NCBI GenBank assembly: GCA_948474755.1
Contig: CAOLHI010000394.1
Coordinates: forward strand, 1 to 64,000
From: Ctenosaura bakeri
Taxonomy: Eukaryota > Chordata > Lepidosauria > Squamata > Iguanidae
Direction: 5' to 3'
DNA length: 64,000 nt
Positions 23,010 to 35,845 of this stretch are shown in pieces; position 1 is the first letter of the stretch, and each line of letters opens with the position of its first letter. The translations under genes were made by a program, and so were the position numbers. The notes under the pieces are model-generated. The model was not told where the DNA came from. It saw only the letters and a program-made list of their open reading frames with translations, and searched no databases.

Positions 23010-24639
23010 AGTATTCCTTAAGTATCCTCACAGATATGTGCCTCAGAATTTCTACTTGCAGTTTAAACTTGTGTTTACCATCCAGTGACCGATTGCAAAA
23101 TAAAGTACACTATATGCAAAAAGTATAGCTGAGGAAAATTGCATGCTATAGCAAGCAGATGTCTTTTACTGTTTGAGGGACCACCTCTTCTTTAAAAAGT
23201 GCTAATTGTTTTATCTAGTTTGACCCTTGTTAAATAAAGTTGTTTCAGGATTTCTTCTGTAAAGGAGATCTCTTTCTTCAGAAGAGAGATATTTCTCAGA
23301 ACTGCAGCAGGAGAAGGAAATAGTTAAACTTCTCCACTGTGCTTATTCGGCTTCTTTTCATTACCACACATGGCCACCTCAGTGGATGCAGTTTGTATTC
23401 AAGAATATTTGCCCTTTAGAATGCACTGAACATCATTGTAGTTTGTCCCTGGAAGGCCTGCATGTGCATCTTTTCTTAAAGCTTTTTTAAAAAGGTATAA
23501 GACTGCAAGCTCAGAATCCACTTATAGAACTAAGTCAGAAATTGGTGAAGATGGCCTTGAGGTTGCATGTAGCCCCCACTCTCCCTGAACCTCCTTTTCT
23601 TTGGTAAAAGAGTGTGAATATTCCTCTGCTACAAGACTCCCAGAGTAAAATTCACCTTTATAATAGATCCCATGGCTTCTCCTCCACCCCATTAATTGCA
23701 TAACATTTAAGGAAAAAAATTCAAAACCAAACATAGATTTCCCGGCACTTCCATTTTGCTTGTGTTTTTTTTTTCCCCTTTCATTTCTGGCCAATATGCG
23801 GGCCCCCCACCCCACCCCAAGATTTCCCACTAGAGAAAATTGTTCATCAGACCTGCTGAAGTTGTCCACCTCTAGTCTAAATGCTTTGTAAGTTGTAACC
23901 CAAGGGGAATGGGTATACAGAAATTTGGGAAGAGAGAGTACAACAGGAAGGTAACATGTCCCAAAAATAAATACCCTGAAGTGCTCTGCAAAGAGTCCTA
24001 CCTAGGAGTAGGTACACCTGTTCGCACTGTATAGAGAAGAATACTCTGATTGAATATGTTCTCTGTTTGAAGCGTTCTTCAGTCCAGGCTTAGTTTAAAG
24101 ACGAAGAGCACTAAATGGGAGTGTTTGTGCAGGTACCTTGAAATCACCTATCACCAGATAGCCCCTAGACAGCCAACTGAGCAGGTGCAGTCTTGTCTGC
24201 TATGGGGAGAGATAATTGTAGTACTTTTTAAATTACATTAATTATTTTTAAATTTTGCATGTGAACATATAAATTGGGAAATCCAAAATGTGTGCAAGTC
24301 TTTTTTTCTTTTTGTTCTCTCTATCCCCTCTCTCTCTCTCTCTCTGTCTTTTTAAACAAACCATAATTAGCAACCTTGCCTGAAAGCAAGAGAGTATAAC
24401 TGGGTTGAGGGCAGCAGCATAACTTAAATGTATGTATTTTAAGTCAGAACAGTCTTGGGTAAAAAGCCCTGTAGGAGAGCATTTCCATGATACAAACTTG
24501 CTGCAAATTGAATGGTTATGATATATGAGAGTGTGTCACACTTCACAATGATCATTGCTCAGATATGATAATCTTCCAAAGACACTCTCCTGAAGGAAAG
24601 TTGAAGCTCCTAAATAGTAGAAAATACATTCTCTTCCTC
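23010..24639. other. no recognisable gene
   Basis: A pyrimidine-rich tract with (TC)n lies at about 24325-24347. I see nothing else. Confidence 0.45.
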
Positions 24640-24701
24640 TTTCTCCTCCTCCTCCTCCGTTGTCATCATCATCATCATCATCGTCATCATCATCATCATC
24701 T
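24640..24701 (+). repeat. (CTC)n then (CAT)n microsatellite
   Basis: A short CTC run passes into interrupted CAT repeats. It creates a spurious His-rich frame. Confidence 0.93.
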
Positions 24702-27263
24702 CTTTCCATCTTTCCTTTCCTCCAAGGTTGATTCTTCTATATTTTCTGATATTATTTCAAAGGATTTTTTCGTAGGTCATTGCAACCTTTGAGGAAAAGC
24801 ATTTATAGCCTGCAGTGGTTTGGAAAACAGACATTCAAGTGCAGCTCAATTCTGTTGACAATTTAGAATGATAGCAGAACTCCCCTAACTGTGAGCAAAT
24901 GCAACTTTAGGATTAATGATGTCTGTATTCTGCAGACAGTATCCCAAAGGGTTAGACTGACAGAGTTGTAAATGAGTTTGGAGAAAGATTTCTCATCACA
25001 AGACTTGGGTAATATTGTCTCCTTCACACATAAGCACTTTTTATTTGAATTCATCCCATCGTGCCCTTGTAAACCGCACATCGGCTACATTTATCTGCAA
25101 GGTCACATGCTGGCCTCTCCACAATAACTACTGTTTCAATTATAGAGGGCTTGCAAGAATTGAGCAACTAGTAACAAAAAAGGTTAATGGGAATTGTAAA
25201 AAGAATGTAACAGAAGGGATCTTTTTTGTTAACATAATTCATTATTTTTATCTAGTTACTGATGTATGCGTATACCAGTGTTGCCAGGGAGAGATGCAGA
25301 GGTATGAAACTGGTAGGTTTATATTCATGGCATACCTCATAATCCCACCAAGCTTCTTATCTCATCCACATTCTGTATCAGGCCACAAGACCTTTTTCTT
25401 CCTCAAAATCTCTTCTGAATGGTTAGGGCCTGGGTTGCAGAGAAAAGATCGTTAAAGTGCCATTATGTAAGCAGACTTGTGCTGTCTTTCCCCTGCGACT
25501 CCTGCTTGCACAAAGTTGTCTTCTAACTTCAACATGCACGCACATATGCACACACAGAGCTGCTTTAAGAGAGAAGATTTGGATAAGCCAGGTATGAATT
25601 TTGTATGTAAAATGATTGTGCGATCAGTTTTGGTAGTCAAGGCAAGTTTTGGGATTGTACATGTGTTTGGAGACATCCTGATCCCTACTGCTTTCTTTAC
25701 AGAAACTCTACTAGTCTAGTAGCCCTTTGAAACAGGAACTAAATTTACTTTATTTCAAGTTTTTAAAAAGTAAATCCATCAAACCCATCTGCCCACCTTG
25801 TGATATGCAATGACTAAATGGGTTTTCTTTAGTATTTAAGTTCAAAAGTTTAATTTATAGTTGAAAATAATAGCATTGCTAGATCTTCAGGCATGGGCCA
25901 AAGTTCCCAGAAGTTGCTATGTTTCTGAGGTCTCCGGGGTAGAAGAATGAATGGCAGTGGCAGTGGAAGAGGAAGAAGTCTGGGTTTTGTATGTAAGTTA
26001 TTTTAAGCCCTGGAGTCCCATTTCCACTCATTCCCAGCTGTCCAGAATTCTTTGGGTCAGTGTTACAGTATGTGAGCTGCACTTGTGCAGTGTTGGTGAA
26101 CTCAAAAAGCCAGGAGTTCAAGGAAAAAACTGGGCAGAAATGGAAGGAGGGAGTGGTAGCACTTGGGCCCATTGGGCTGTCTGATAGAAGACAGAAGTGG
26201 AGTTCTAACATCACAGCTTCTGAGGCTTCATAATGCACAAGCTCCAGCAACAGTGGGAGTGGTTTGAGAGGAGTGGCTTAAGGGGAGAAAAACTCCCAAG
26301 GACTGTCAATAAAACTTCCAACAAGCCATAGAAATAGTGTTTATGGAAAATTTCTCCATGTGCCACATGTGCTGTAGGTGAGGATGCCTGCAATGTGAAC
26401 TTTGTGGGCTTGGTAGAAATTACTGCTACTTTCCACCATAAATGAGAAAGCAACCTGACAAATAAGGGAGCAGTATGTAGAGCAGGATCACAGGCAGAAT
26501 TGGATAGTCATCTACAACTATACCTTGTAGAATTACTGTGGCTACAAGCATTGTTATCTTGACCCTCAGACAAGCAGGTTCTGCCTCGTTCTACTGCCAG
26601 ACTTCATCTATAACCCAGTAAGAATTAGAGTCATATGAGCTCTGTCACGTTTTGTTTTGTTTTGTCAGATTTTTCACGGGCTGTACCTTGTATATAAAAT
26701 GGAAGGAAATTTAGAATCAGAAATCTATACATTTTCTGGCTTGTGACTTTTTTTTCCACGAGAGAAAGAAAAATGTGTCCAACAAAACACACATTTTTGA
26801 AAAATGTACAAAAACATGGTGTGCATTTCTAAAATGTGCATAAATATACAATTGGCGATAGAGGCATGTGCTCATTAATATGTCCACCTAAAAAACTTTT
26901 TTTTCAAACTACAGGTTTTGCCTTATAAAAAAGTCTACACTGAAGGAGCTTAATAGCTGAGAAAGGAATAAGACCACAGAAATGGACTTGACGATCTGCC
27001 AGTCCTAAGTAAAAATTATCTTTTGTCACATAGAGGTGACTTCACACATGGGTAGAAGCATTAACCTGGAAGGGTAAGGATGAACCCTACAAACGTGGAA
27101 GCTGGATAAGCTGTGGAGCAGACGTTGGACTCCTTGGGCTCTGAGGTAGAATCTGGTTCTGTGGGATTCTCCAGATGCAGGTCTTCTTCCCTATGACTTT
27201 ATAATGGTTAACTAGCTCTTGTGTTTTTTTTCCCCCGTCTAAAAGACTGAAATGCCTCTCTAA
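24702..27263. other. no recognisable gene
   Basis: AT-rich DNA with a (GTTTT)n patch at about 26648-26665. The open frames are short and compositionally ordinary. Confidence 0.45.
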
Positions 27264-27728
27264 GGCCCTTTCCACACGGGGGTTTGAAAACGGTGTAGAG
27301 CGACCTCTGACGGAGGTTGTCTACACCGTAAAGTGGATTGGGGCGGACTACTTTTGCTAGTTCCACACCCCAATCCACGCTAGGGCGCCCGGAAGTGGTG
27401 CCGCCGCGTGCTTTTTGAAAACCACTTTTCATGTGCTCTTTAAAAAGGATGACCGTGCAACCCTGTCGCAGCGCCCGGTGTGGATTTGCGGGCGCGCACA
27501 AGGGCATGCCTGCAGATCTGCCGGGGGCGGGCTTTCCGGCTGGCTAGCTTCACCAGTTGATGGAGAGCCTCCGCCAGTCGTAAGCCGCCATTTTGGGCCC
27601 CGCAGGACCCGCGGGACACCGAGTAGTGTGGAGCAGCAAAAACACGCTGCTCGACGTGGCGATGGACTCAGGTAAGCTTCGTTTCAGTGTGGTTTCCCCT
27701 GTTTCTTCGCCCGCATGTGGAAAGGGCC
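27264..27728. mobile_element. GC-rich MITE, PIF/Harbinger-like
   Basis: The ends GGCCCTTTCCACACGGG and CGCATGTGGAAAGGGCC are inverted copies, flanked by TAA (27261-27263) and TAG. The 465-bp interior is rich in G+C and retains many CpGs in an AT-rich setting, suggesting recent insertion or low methylation. It shares its outer ~14 bp with other MITEs here but not its interior. It encodes no transposase. Confidence 0.82.
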
Positions 27729-28785
27729 TAGGTCTTATTTATTGGCAGTAAGAGATTTAAAAGTTAAAATATGCTGGCAATTATTTTGCTTTTGACCATG
27801 CCTATCACAGAAATTTGTTCCCCCCATTGTCTCTCAAACTATATTAAGCCTCTGGGCTGAAAGTGGTTGCATACACTTTATACACCTAAGGTATATCTAA
27901 GCCACTTTGGTTTGGTGCAGCTAGCAGAAGCCCTCTTGGTTAATTACAGGTTGTAAAGGCCTACTAAACTAAGCTGCACAAAGTCTCTTCTGAAAACTAT
28001 ACAGAACAACCTGGAAGAGCTCACTGAACTCCTTGTCATTCTGCCATGAGTCACAAACCCACTATAAGCTTTCTGTTTTCTAAGTGGGAGTTTTGTGCTT
28101 TAAAACTGGTATCAGTCAGATTAAACCAACCAGATATTAATAACAGCGATAAACTCAAATGCATCATATATTAGGCTTAACATTTTTTATTCTACAACAG
28201 TGCTGTCCCCCTTTCTTTATGGTTACAAAGAAAGATGGCAGTTCTGCTTAACTGCCTTTATTTCATTCTTAGTGCCATAGTCAATTTTCTTCTCTTGTCA
28301 GCTTGTCAGGCTTTATTCCTTCACATTCAATTGCAAAGGAGTGAGTCAATGGTAAATTGCACCCTTCACAGTTGCAAAGGACTCTTCTTTCTTTTTTGGT
28401 TCCCAGCATTAATTAATTTTGATGTAAATTGCAAAATTAGGGCTTTTGGGGGGAAAAACTTTTTGAATAATGAAACTCAAATTATTGTTTATAGATATTT
28501 CTATAAAAAATGTTAACTGTACAGTGCAGCTACAGTGCTGGCTGTAAGTGTCCTGTAGGTGGGCAATTGAAGTGATGACAGGTGTCAGAATACTGCATGG
28601 ATTCTTTCTTCAGCGATCTGTGTTTTGGGTAGAGATGGTTGTGTGAGATGGAAACATATCACTCTCCTCACTGTATGATTGGAACTTAGACACTTGATGA
28701 CCTGAGTAACATAGGAAAAAACCATGAAGAAGCCACTCCCATTTGCTCTAATAACGTATGGATCCAGCAGCAGTGGGTAGTATCA
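27729..28785. other. no recognisable feature
   Basis: No gene or repeat that I can support. Confidence 0.45.
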
Positions 28786-28896
28786 ATGTGGATGGTAAAT
28801 TCGTTCTGGGTTTTATTCCAGACTTTGGAGGAGCTGTCCAGGGTGATGGACCATATCCCCAAAATAAATGCAGAACCTTAAAAATTCAGTCTAAAA
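28786..28896 (+). repeat. diverged repeat, copy 1
   Basis: The order TTCTGGGTTTTATTCCAGAC, GGAGCTGTCCAGGGTGATGG, CATATCCCC, AGAACCTTAAA is matched at 30750-30860 (TCTGGTTTTTATTCC, GGAGCTGTCGAAGGTATTAA, CCATCCCCC, GATACCTTGGA). The family is unknown. It lies in a 77-codon frame that I do not consider a gene. Confidence 0.5.
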
Positions 28897-30749
28897 CTCC
28901 ACTAACATTGAAGGCAACAGCTGGCACAGTGTGGATTAGCACCATTGGAGATCAAGCCAAAGTCAATACCACATTGATCTGTCAGGGATAGCAGTTTGCA
29001 CATAGACAGAGTTACACTGGGAGAGGAGGAAATGGACCATAAAATCAAAATTTCATAGAACTATATCCTGTTTAATATAGTGTAGTGATATTCAGACATA
29101 TTTTTAATCTATACAGCTACAACATTTAAAACAGTAAAAGGGAAAATTAGAGGCTTCACCCCATCTCAATTTCTAGCTATCACTGTTTTCAAAATCTGTG
29201 TTTTCAAAATGCACCGTATGCTATCTTCAGCACAAACATGTTAGTAGTGATCATTTTATGTTATTTACCTGTGGGTTTTTTCTATGGGTACTTCGTTTCT
29301 GCATGGGTGGGCAATTTTATTGCATATGCTTAGAAGGTAGTATCAAGGAATAACAATAACAACCAATAAATATAAGTGATGTATGTATTCAGATATGCCA
29401 CAATATTTTCTTATGACTAACATACAGGGATAAAGCTGTCCCCACCTTTGCAGATTAATGTGTCTCTCTGGTATAATTTTGCTCTGTTTTAAAATGTTTT
29501 TCAAAATAGTGGCACTTAGGCCAATGAGCAAAAGGGGATATTTTCTTTCATCGCACTTACTTTAGGGAAAATTAATGCTTTTGTGTTTTTACAAGTAAGA
29601 ACATGAATGCTTTAACTTTGTGCCTATGCTTCCCTTGTGATTCATTGTATTCAGACTTTTAAGGACAAAATATATTAATGCACACCTGTGTGTGTAATAA
29701 CGCCAGTCACAGAAATGTGATGTGATTTACTGGTACTTTGATGGACAAGCAGTCCCTCATATCACAGATCCAAGCCATGAAAGTCTTTAAAGTCCAAACC
29801 AGCATGTTGACTTAAGCTGATAAACCAAGTGGGAGTCAGCATCAGGACTTCTAAACAGGTTCAAACCCTGGTGATTCTTTTTTCACACAGCCCCAGCTGT
29901 TTGCCACCAGATCTGCACCACAAGTGCCAGTAGGTAATGATGGGTTGGCCAGCTGGCCAGGTAAGCACCTCCAGACCAGGATGATGGCTTTCAGCTGAGT
30001 GGGAAAAGGACTTCTGGATATAAATAAAGGGAAGAGGCCTAAGGAAGAGCCTCTTTTCCTTCTCCCTTCTTTCCTTGACTTCCTACATGCTGGTAAGAGA
30101 CCTCAAAGACCCATTGCCCAGCATAGTGGGCACACCTGCAGTATTGCTAGTAGCAAGGAATATGGGCAAATGAAGGAGACAGGAGAGAGTGAGACAGCTG
30201 TATGGTGCAGCAGGCAGTAGGTAACACAGGAGGGTCTCCAGCATCTAGAGCAAGCTGAAACTTGGCTCAGCTGGAGACAGATAGACTTTCCTCCTTTGCT
30301 CACACACTCATGCCACTTCACTTTGGGTACACAGCATTGTCAGGCCTCTGCTCTCCTCCCAGACTGCTGTGTATCTGTAGTTCATGTTGGCTCCTCTCCT
30401 CAGACTAGCATATTGTGATTATGAAAGATAGTCCACATTGAGTGTCTCCCAGGTGTTGTTTGAACTAACTGAAGTTTCTAATATATCTTCAAAGGCAGCA
30501 TCATAATATAAGACATTGCAGTATAATCTGGAGGCCATCAATACAGAGATCACTAAGGCAAGATTATCTTTCTTCAAATGAGGTGCACCTAGCTCCTATG
30601 GGGAAGACGCTCTTTGCCATGAGAGCAGCTTTCACATCCACTGGCAAAGACAGATTGGTTACCACTCTAAAACTTGCCCTTTCAGGGGAAGAGGAACTCT
30701 GTCCAAGCTGCAGGGATGAGTGGTGAGTTCCATGGCAGAGGTACAGTGA
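28897..30749. other. no recognisable feature
   Basis: No gene or named repeat seen. Confidence 0.45.
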
Positions 30750-30905
30750 ATCTGCTCTGGTTTTTATTCCATATATATTAAAGGAGCTGTCGAAGGTATT
30801 AATGCCCATCCCCCGAATAGGTTTGATACCTTGGATAGCTTCTTTAAAGTCTGAAATAAAACCCACAATGAATTCAGCACACCACTGAAACTGATATTCA
30901 GCCCT
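30750..30905 (+). repeat. diverged repeat, copy 2
   Basis: Partner of 28786-28896, in the same orientation. A 115-codon minus-strand frame covers it (30564-30911) but has no motif I recognise. It could be a fragment of a gene-derived retrocopy or of an unlisted repeat. Confidence 0.45.
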
Positions 30906-31944
30906 TCCCAAGTCCTTGAACCAGCCACCAAGAGAACGTCCATTTGTGTAGATTAAACTTCTGCTGATTGACTTTAATTCACTCCATTATCACATCATGA
31001 AAATCCAAGGAAAATGTTTCTGATAATTACATAAGTGGTGGTAACAAACCACACAGGGTATGGTCCCCACAAAAGGACATACATTTTAAAGAAATGCATT
31101 ACATGAAGTTTTTTCTTATTTTGTTTAAATGTAACTTTTATATAATGTGGGTGGATTTGAATTAAATTACCAGACAACATTCAACTTCCAATAGAAACAT
31201 TTGATGATTCACTTGGGTTTGACCCAAATCTCATGAAATATTGTGGCTGCAAAGCAGAAGCAGGACCAACGTTGGCATTCATTGCCCTGATTCTGGTTTA
31301 TATTCAGTCTGAAAGAGCAGGAAGCCTCTTTGTTTCTCTCTCTCTCTCTCCCCCCCCCTTTTTTTCCACAACATTTCTATTATTACCAAGAAAGAAAAGT
31401 ACCACCAAGGATATTTGTTCAGCACCTTGCTCTTTGAAAACAGCTACTCTTGATGTCATCTGTTAGATAACAAGCCATTATGACAATTGCACAAGATCCT
31501 AGTTCAAAATGGAGCTGGCTGCTACTATTGTTCCTTGTCACATGTTGCAGGGGGTGATGACAAGCAGAATCAATCACTTGCTGAACAGCAACATGAAGCT
31601 GAAATAGTTTATATGTGAACATCATATGGCACACTGCTCATGTTAACTTTTTTCCATCACCAAACACTGTCAAGAGTATAACAATATTATATCCAAAGTC
31701 CAATCATGTTTGATTTTCCTATGTGTGGGACTGTATGTGTGTTTCTGTTTATTCAGGTGTATATTACCTGTTGTAGCTAGCTGCTTGCAGTTCCTCTGGG
31801 CATGTGAACAGGAGCAAAATGATGAAGGAAGTCCAAAATGTCATATTACCCACTAACTGTTGTGACTGGCTGGGGCAGACTTTAGATCTTCTTCTCTTGG
31901 GTTCACAAGGAGGGGACATGCCCATAGATAAGAGCAGATACTTT
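30906..31944. other. no recognisable gene; polypyrimidine tract
   Basis: A (TC)n-C9-T9 tract lies at about 31337-31369. I see nothing else. Confidence 0.45.
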
Positions 31945-32347
31945 GGCCCTTTCCTCACAGCATGGCTGTCCCGCAATTAGGACATGACAACAGCTTTCCA
32001 TGGGTTGTGCTTCTACAAAATGTCGTCCTGCCTCCATCTTGTCCCTACATACCATGCAAGCGCAGTATTTGTAAAACAAAAAAAAAAATCCATTTTACGC
32101 TTACAATCTCACTGCACTGCCGCCTTTCCTGGCCATGCGAAAGGGCAGAAGGCACTGGCGATGCCTCCCTCCCCAGCGCAACAATGGCTAGTGCCCGGCT
32201 ATGCTTCAGAAGGGAAGAGGCAGGGCCAGAGTGCTCCTGTTCGCAGCAACCAGGCAAGGTGCAGAGGGGAGCATTCCTGGCATGCTTTCCCTCCCCGAGG
32301 GACTGCAGCAAAAGGACTTTGCTGAGTCTTGTCATGCAAAAATGGCC
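31945..32347. mobile_element. probable PIF/Harbinger-like MITE
   Basis: The left end GGCCCTTTCCTCACAGCATGG and the right end TCATGCAAAAATGGCC are imperfect inverted copies of the terminal motif used by other MITEs here. The flanks are TTT and TAA, so no duplication survives. The interior is richer in G+C than the neighbours. Confidence 0.6.
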
Positions 32348-33427
32348 TAATACTCAGGATGGAATCCATTCAGCTGGTTGAAAGATCTTGGATGGCAGGG
32401 CTAAAAACTTAGAGACCTTCTGCCAAACTAGATAGTACCTAAGGGGCACAGAGTTTGCTCCATCTTGACTGCCTCTCCAAAGTCTATGTTCCAATCACTC
32501 CCTCAACAGAGATGTCTTCTTTGAGGAATAAGTCTCCGGATATACATACTAATTTTGTTTGTTGTATATGGGGATAGAAGGATAAGTACATATTTTGACT
32601 TTGCAGTGTGGTTTGGAAGAAGGTATGTCACAAAAGGCAGGCTATAAATAATTGTAATGATAAACAGATATTAGGCTGCAGTCTTACTCAGCACTGGTAT
32701 ATTTTAGAAATCTCTCCCCTACATACATAGATACAGAGAGAGAGGGAGGGAGGGAGACAGAAAGAGAGAGAAAGGAGGGAGAGAATATGCTCAGGATCTG
32801 CTTGATCAAGCTGTTTACAAAATGGATTTATGTTGCTTCAGGAACAGAACAGGACTCCTTGGCATGGAAGAAGAAATCATACCAGCAAAATTAAGAACTG
32901 TGTTTTACCTAATGGTTCGATTTCATTTCTTTTGAGAGCATACAATAGGAGAGATGACCAAAAATATTTTTATTTCCTATGCGATTCAAATCATGGCTTT
33001 GATAGTGTGGGACATTCACAATAGCTGTCATCTCTGGGCTTCTAATTACTTCCACATGGAGAAGAGAGAATACAAATTCAATAACAATCCATGCAATCAA
33101 ATTGTTTCTGTGCTGCTGTGAAAAGTACATCATGTCATTGTGTGACAACTCAGGCAAGACATTTATTCAGTACTTTAGAAGCAATGACTGTTAATCTGAA
33201 TTTGTTGTCAGTTCCTGAAAAGTATCTTCCTTTTAGCTCTTGAAGTGTTTTTGATAAGAACCCATAAAAACCTGAAAGTCTGCACAAATAACTAGAATTC
33301 TTCTGCCTCCCTCATTCCCTGTTGAGTTCACAGATTTCTTCTACCCAATCAGTGGGGGGATGAGTTGTCAGCTCTGTTCAGGCATGATATTAAGCAAAAA
33401 TACTTTCAGTGGAGACTGTTTATTGAA
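32348..33427. other. no recognisable gene; GA-rich tract
   Basis: A (GA)/(GGGA) tract lies at about 32737-32782. I see no coding signal. Confidence 0.45.
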
Positions 33428-34141
33428 GAAATTCTGTCCCACACCGCCTGATTAACACGGGTGGCGGGGGGGGAACGGCCTTTGCTGCCCTCCCGCAAGA
33501 CGAGATCGTTTGCGGGGGCTGATGGGAGGAGGCAGGGCCGAGCATAGTATTTAGGGCCGCCCCGCCTCTCTCTCAGCTTCTCTTCGGATCCAGGCGACCC
33601 ACCCTCCCTCCCGATGGTTTCAGTGTAAGATAGCTGGTCGCTTCAGGGCCGGGTAGGCATTTTTCCTCCCTATACGGGGTTTTTTTCGCCTAGGTCTCCA
33701 CTGTCATACATATGGTCATCCAGGCCGGCATGGGGGTCTTAAGGTTCGGCGTGTACCTATGGCACCCCTTTTTGGGTGTAGGATAAATCTTATCCTTGAG
33801 GAGGGCCCTGGGATCACCCCACTTGCTGCGCAGCGGGGGGTGGGCCTTGGGGCTCCCCTTCCAGACAAGGGCTGGCCAAAAGTCATCATGCAACTTCAGC
33901 GGTTGGCTTTGGGGTCTGGTATTTCGCTCAACGGGCTAGGGGAGATGGTCGGGAGCTGCCTTTGGCCCTAGTCCGAAGATGCTGTTGAACCCCCCCCCCT
34001 TCTCCTCAGGTCATAAAATGCAAGTTCAAGTTTAAGTTCATGTTTAAGTTCACCCCTTTATGTTAATTAGGCATATTAATAAATTGCCCTAGTTCAACCC
34101 AAGCTCTGTCTGCGATCTCGTTATTTCGTGGGTTGGGCGGC
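33428..34141 (+). mobile_element. Ngaro-like terminal copy (or solo LTR)
   Basis: From about 33731 this matches the 3' end of the element at 56375-58420 in the opposite orientation: GGTCTTAAGGTTCGGCGTG, the block GAGGGCCCTGGGATCACCCC, AAGTTCAAGTTTAAGTTCA tandem units, AATAAATTGCCC and the shared terminus GGGTTGGGCGGC. The upstream part (33428-33730) is GC-rich and is not in the other copy. It could be another terminal-repeat segment of the same Ngaro-type element. The TG/CA-like limits also allow a solo LTR. I see no target duplication. Confidence 0.65.
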
Positions 34142-35425
34142 AATGAGTAGATAAATTTTTTGGTACTAATGAATTATGCTGGTTTGACGGCTTGATTGGA
34201 CCTGCCACATCAGAACAGATCCAATAGTGACCCATATGTAGCAAAGCAACAGTACAAAAGATGCAACAACTTTTTCTTGGTAAAGATAGCCCGACAGCGG
34301 ATGCAGGAGATGTTTCATAGGTATTTCTTTCTTCTGTTTCCGTGGAAGCCCTCAGTCCATGGCTGAAAACCTTATGGATTTATACCAGTGTAAGACTTTT
34401 TATGGACGTTGTGCTAATCCTAGTGGAGCACTTCCACAGCTCAGTGTTGGGGAATGGAGAATCACTGAAATGGGGCACAATTTAAACAGAGCTTAAAAGG
34501 CAAGGTGCCCCCACCGAAATTGGGGCAATTCCTTCCTAACCTCTCAGAATCTGTTCAAACCATGAGGTGACTCTCTGAACTGCAAATGGCATCTTTCTCA
34601 CTAAATCTTCCAGGCTGATTCTATTACTTAGGCTGACCATTAGATCCTATGTTGGGATTCCTCCTTTAACTAAGTCATGCTTGAACAGCAAAATCTATCT
34701 GAGCTGTGTTGTATCTTGCATTTATGACCTTAACTCTAATTCCATTTATTGACTTTACTTCTGTTTTGTCCTTGGATTGTTCCTCAGTCCTGTCTTCCTT
34801 TTCCAATTTTTTTGACTCTTCAGACCTCTGCCCACAGGCCAACCTTCATTCTCCCAACCTACTCCAGGCATACTTTTTGGTAAGTTACAACAGGTTCAGG
34901 AATACAAGAGAAGGTGAGAAAGCTCTGGAACTTTCCATCTTTGTCTCTTAGAATCAAGCCATTACACCATGCTACAGCATCTACTCACCCATTCTCTCCA
35001 CAGTAGGACACAGCTGCTTCTTAAAACTATTAACATGTGGCATTGTGTGAGGTTCAAATTTCTTCCCCATTATAAGCAGTAAATGTAATTTTTAAGGCCT
35101 TCATGATTTGTGAACCAGTCACCCTATACTTCAACTGCAACTTTTTAGTGCCTTTGGCAGGAGAAGGGGAAAAAATACAGTGCACCCTCTACTGGCACAA
35201 CCTCTGCATGTATGAATGCAAGGTCACACAAAGCATTGTGTCTCATTATAGTCAATGGACACTGTGGGCATGCACCCACACTGCTGCAGGTGTGTACATA
35301 TTGCATCCATTGACTACAATGGGACATGATGCTCACTTTTTTTTTTGTTTTATATGGGGGGGCCTGAACAGAACTCCCATATATAGGGCAGGCACATTGT
35401 AAATTCAGAGTACTGTTTCAGTAAA
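34142..35425. other. no recognisable gene
   Basis: A loose inverted repeat lies at about 35241-35328 (TATAGTCAATGG against CCATTGACTACA). I see nothing else. Confidence 0.4.
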
Positions 35426-35622
35426 GGCCTAAATACCCTGAAGGCATCAGATTTCATCTGATCTTGGAAGCTGACTAGGGTCTGCCTTGGTTAGTACTTG
35501 GATGGGAGACCAATATCAGATGCCGTAGGCTGTATTTCAGAGGAAGGAACTGGCAAAACCACCTCTAAGTCTTTCTTGCCTAAGAAAAACCTACATAGTT
35601 CATGATGGCAACCCCACACAAT
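35426..35622 (+). mobile_element. 5S-rRNA-derived SINE
   Basis: The 5' part matches 5S rRNA through CATCTGATCTTGGAAGCTGA, TTGGTTAGTACTTGGATGGG, AGACCA and GCCGTAGGCTG. The SINE body CAGAGGAAGGAACTGGCAAAACC and CTTGCCTAAGAAAAACCTA follow. It is better preserved than the copy at 125-312. Substitutions in the internal control region suggest it is not transcribed as a 5S gene. Confidence 0.88.
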
Positions 35623-35845
35623 ACTTCATTAATGTAATTCAAATGAGTTCCCTTTCATTGTACTTTATCAAGCTATGTTGCTGGTGGCCACAATTTGAAA
35701 AAGCACATCATGCTAGCTGAGAAATCCTAGGAACTGTAACCCAAGAGTGCAATCCAAACTCTGGTGATGGCCATTGTAAACTGGTGCTCCTAGATGAGCA
35801 TGATAGTCTGTTAAGTTGACCTGTAGTGTTGGGGCAATAGTCCCA

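Noticed and set aside
24565..24792. Histidine-rich frame
   Set aside because: Produced by the CAT microsatellite.
25015..25455. 146-codon plus-strand frame
   Set aside because: No domain or homologue recognised; composition like its surroundings.
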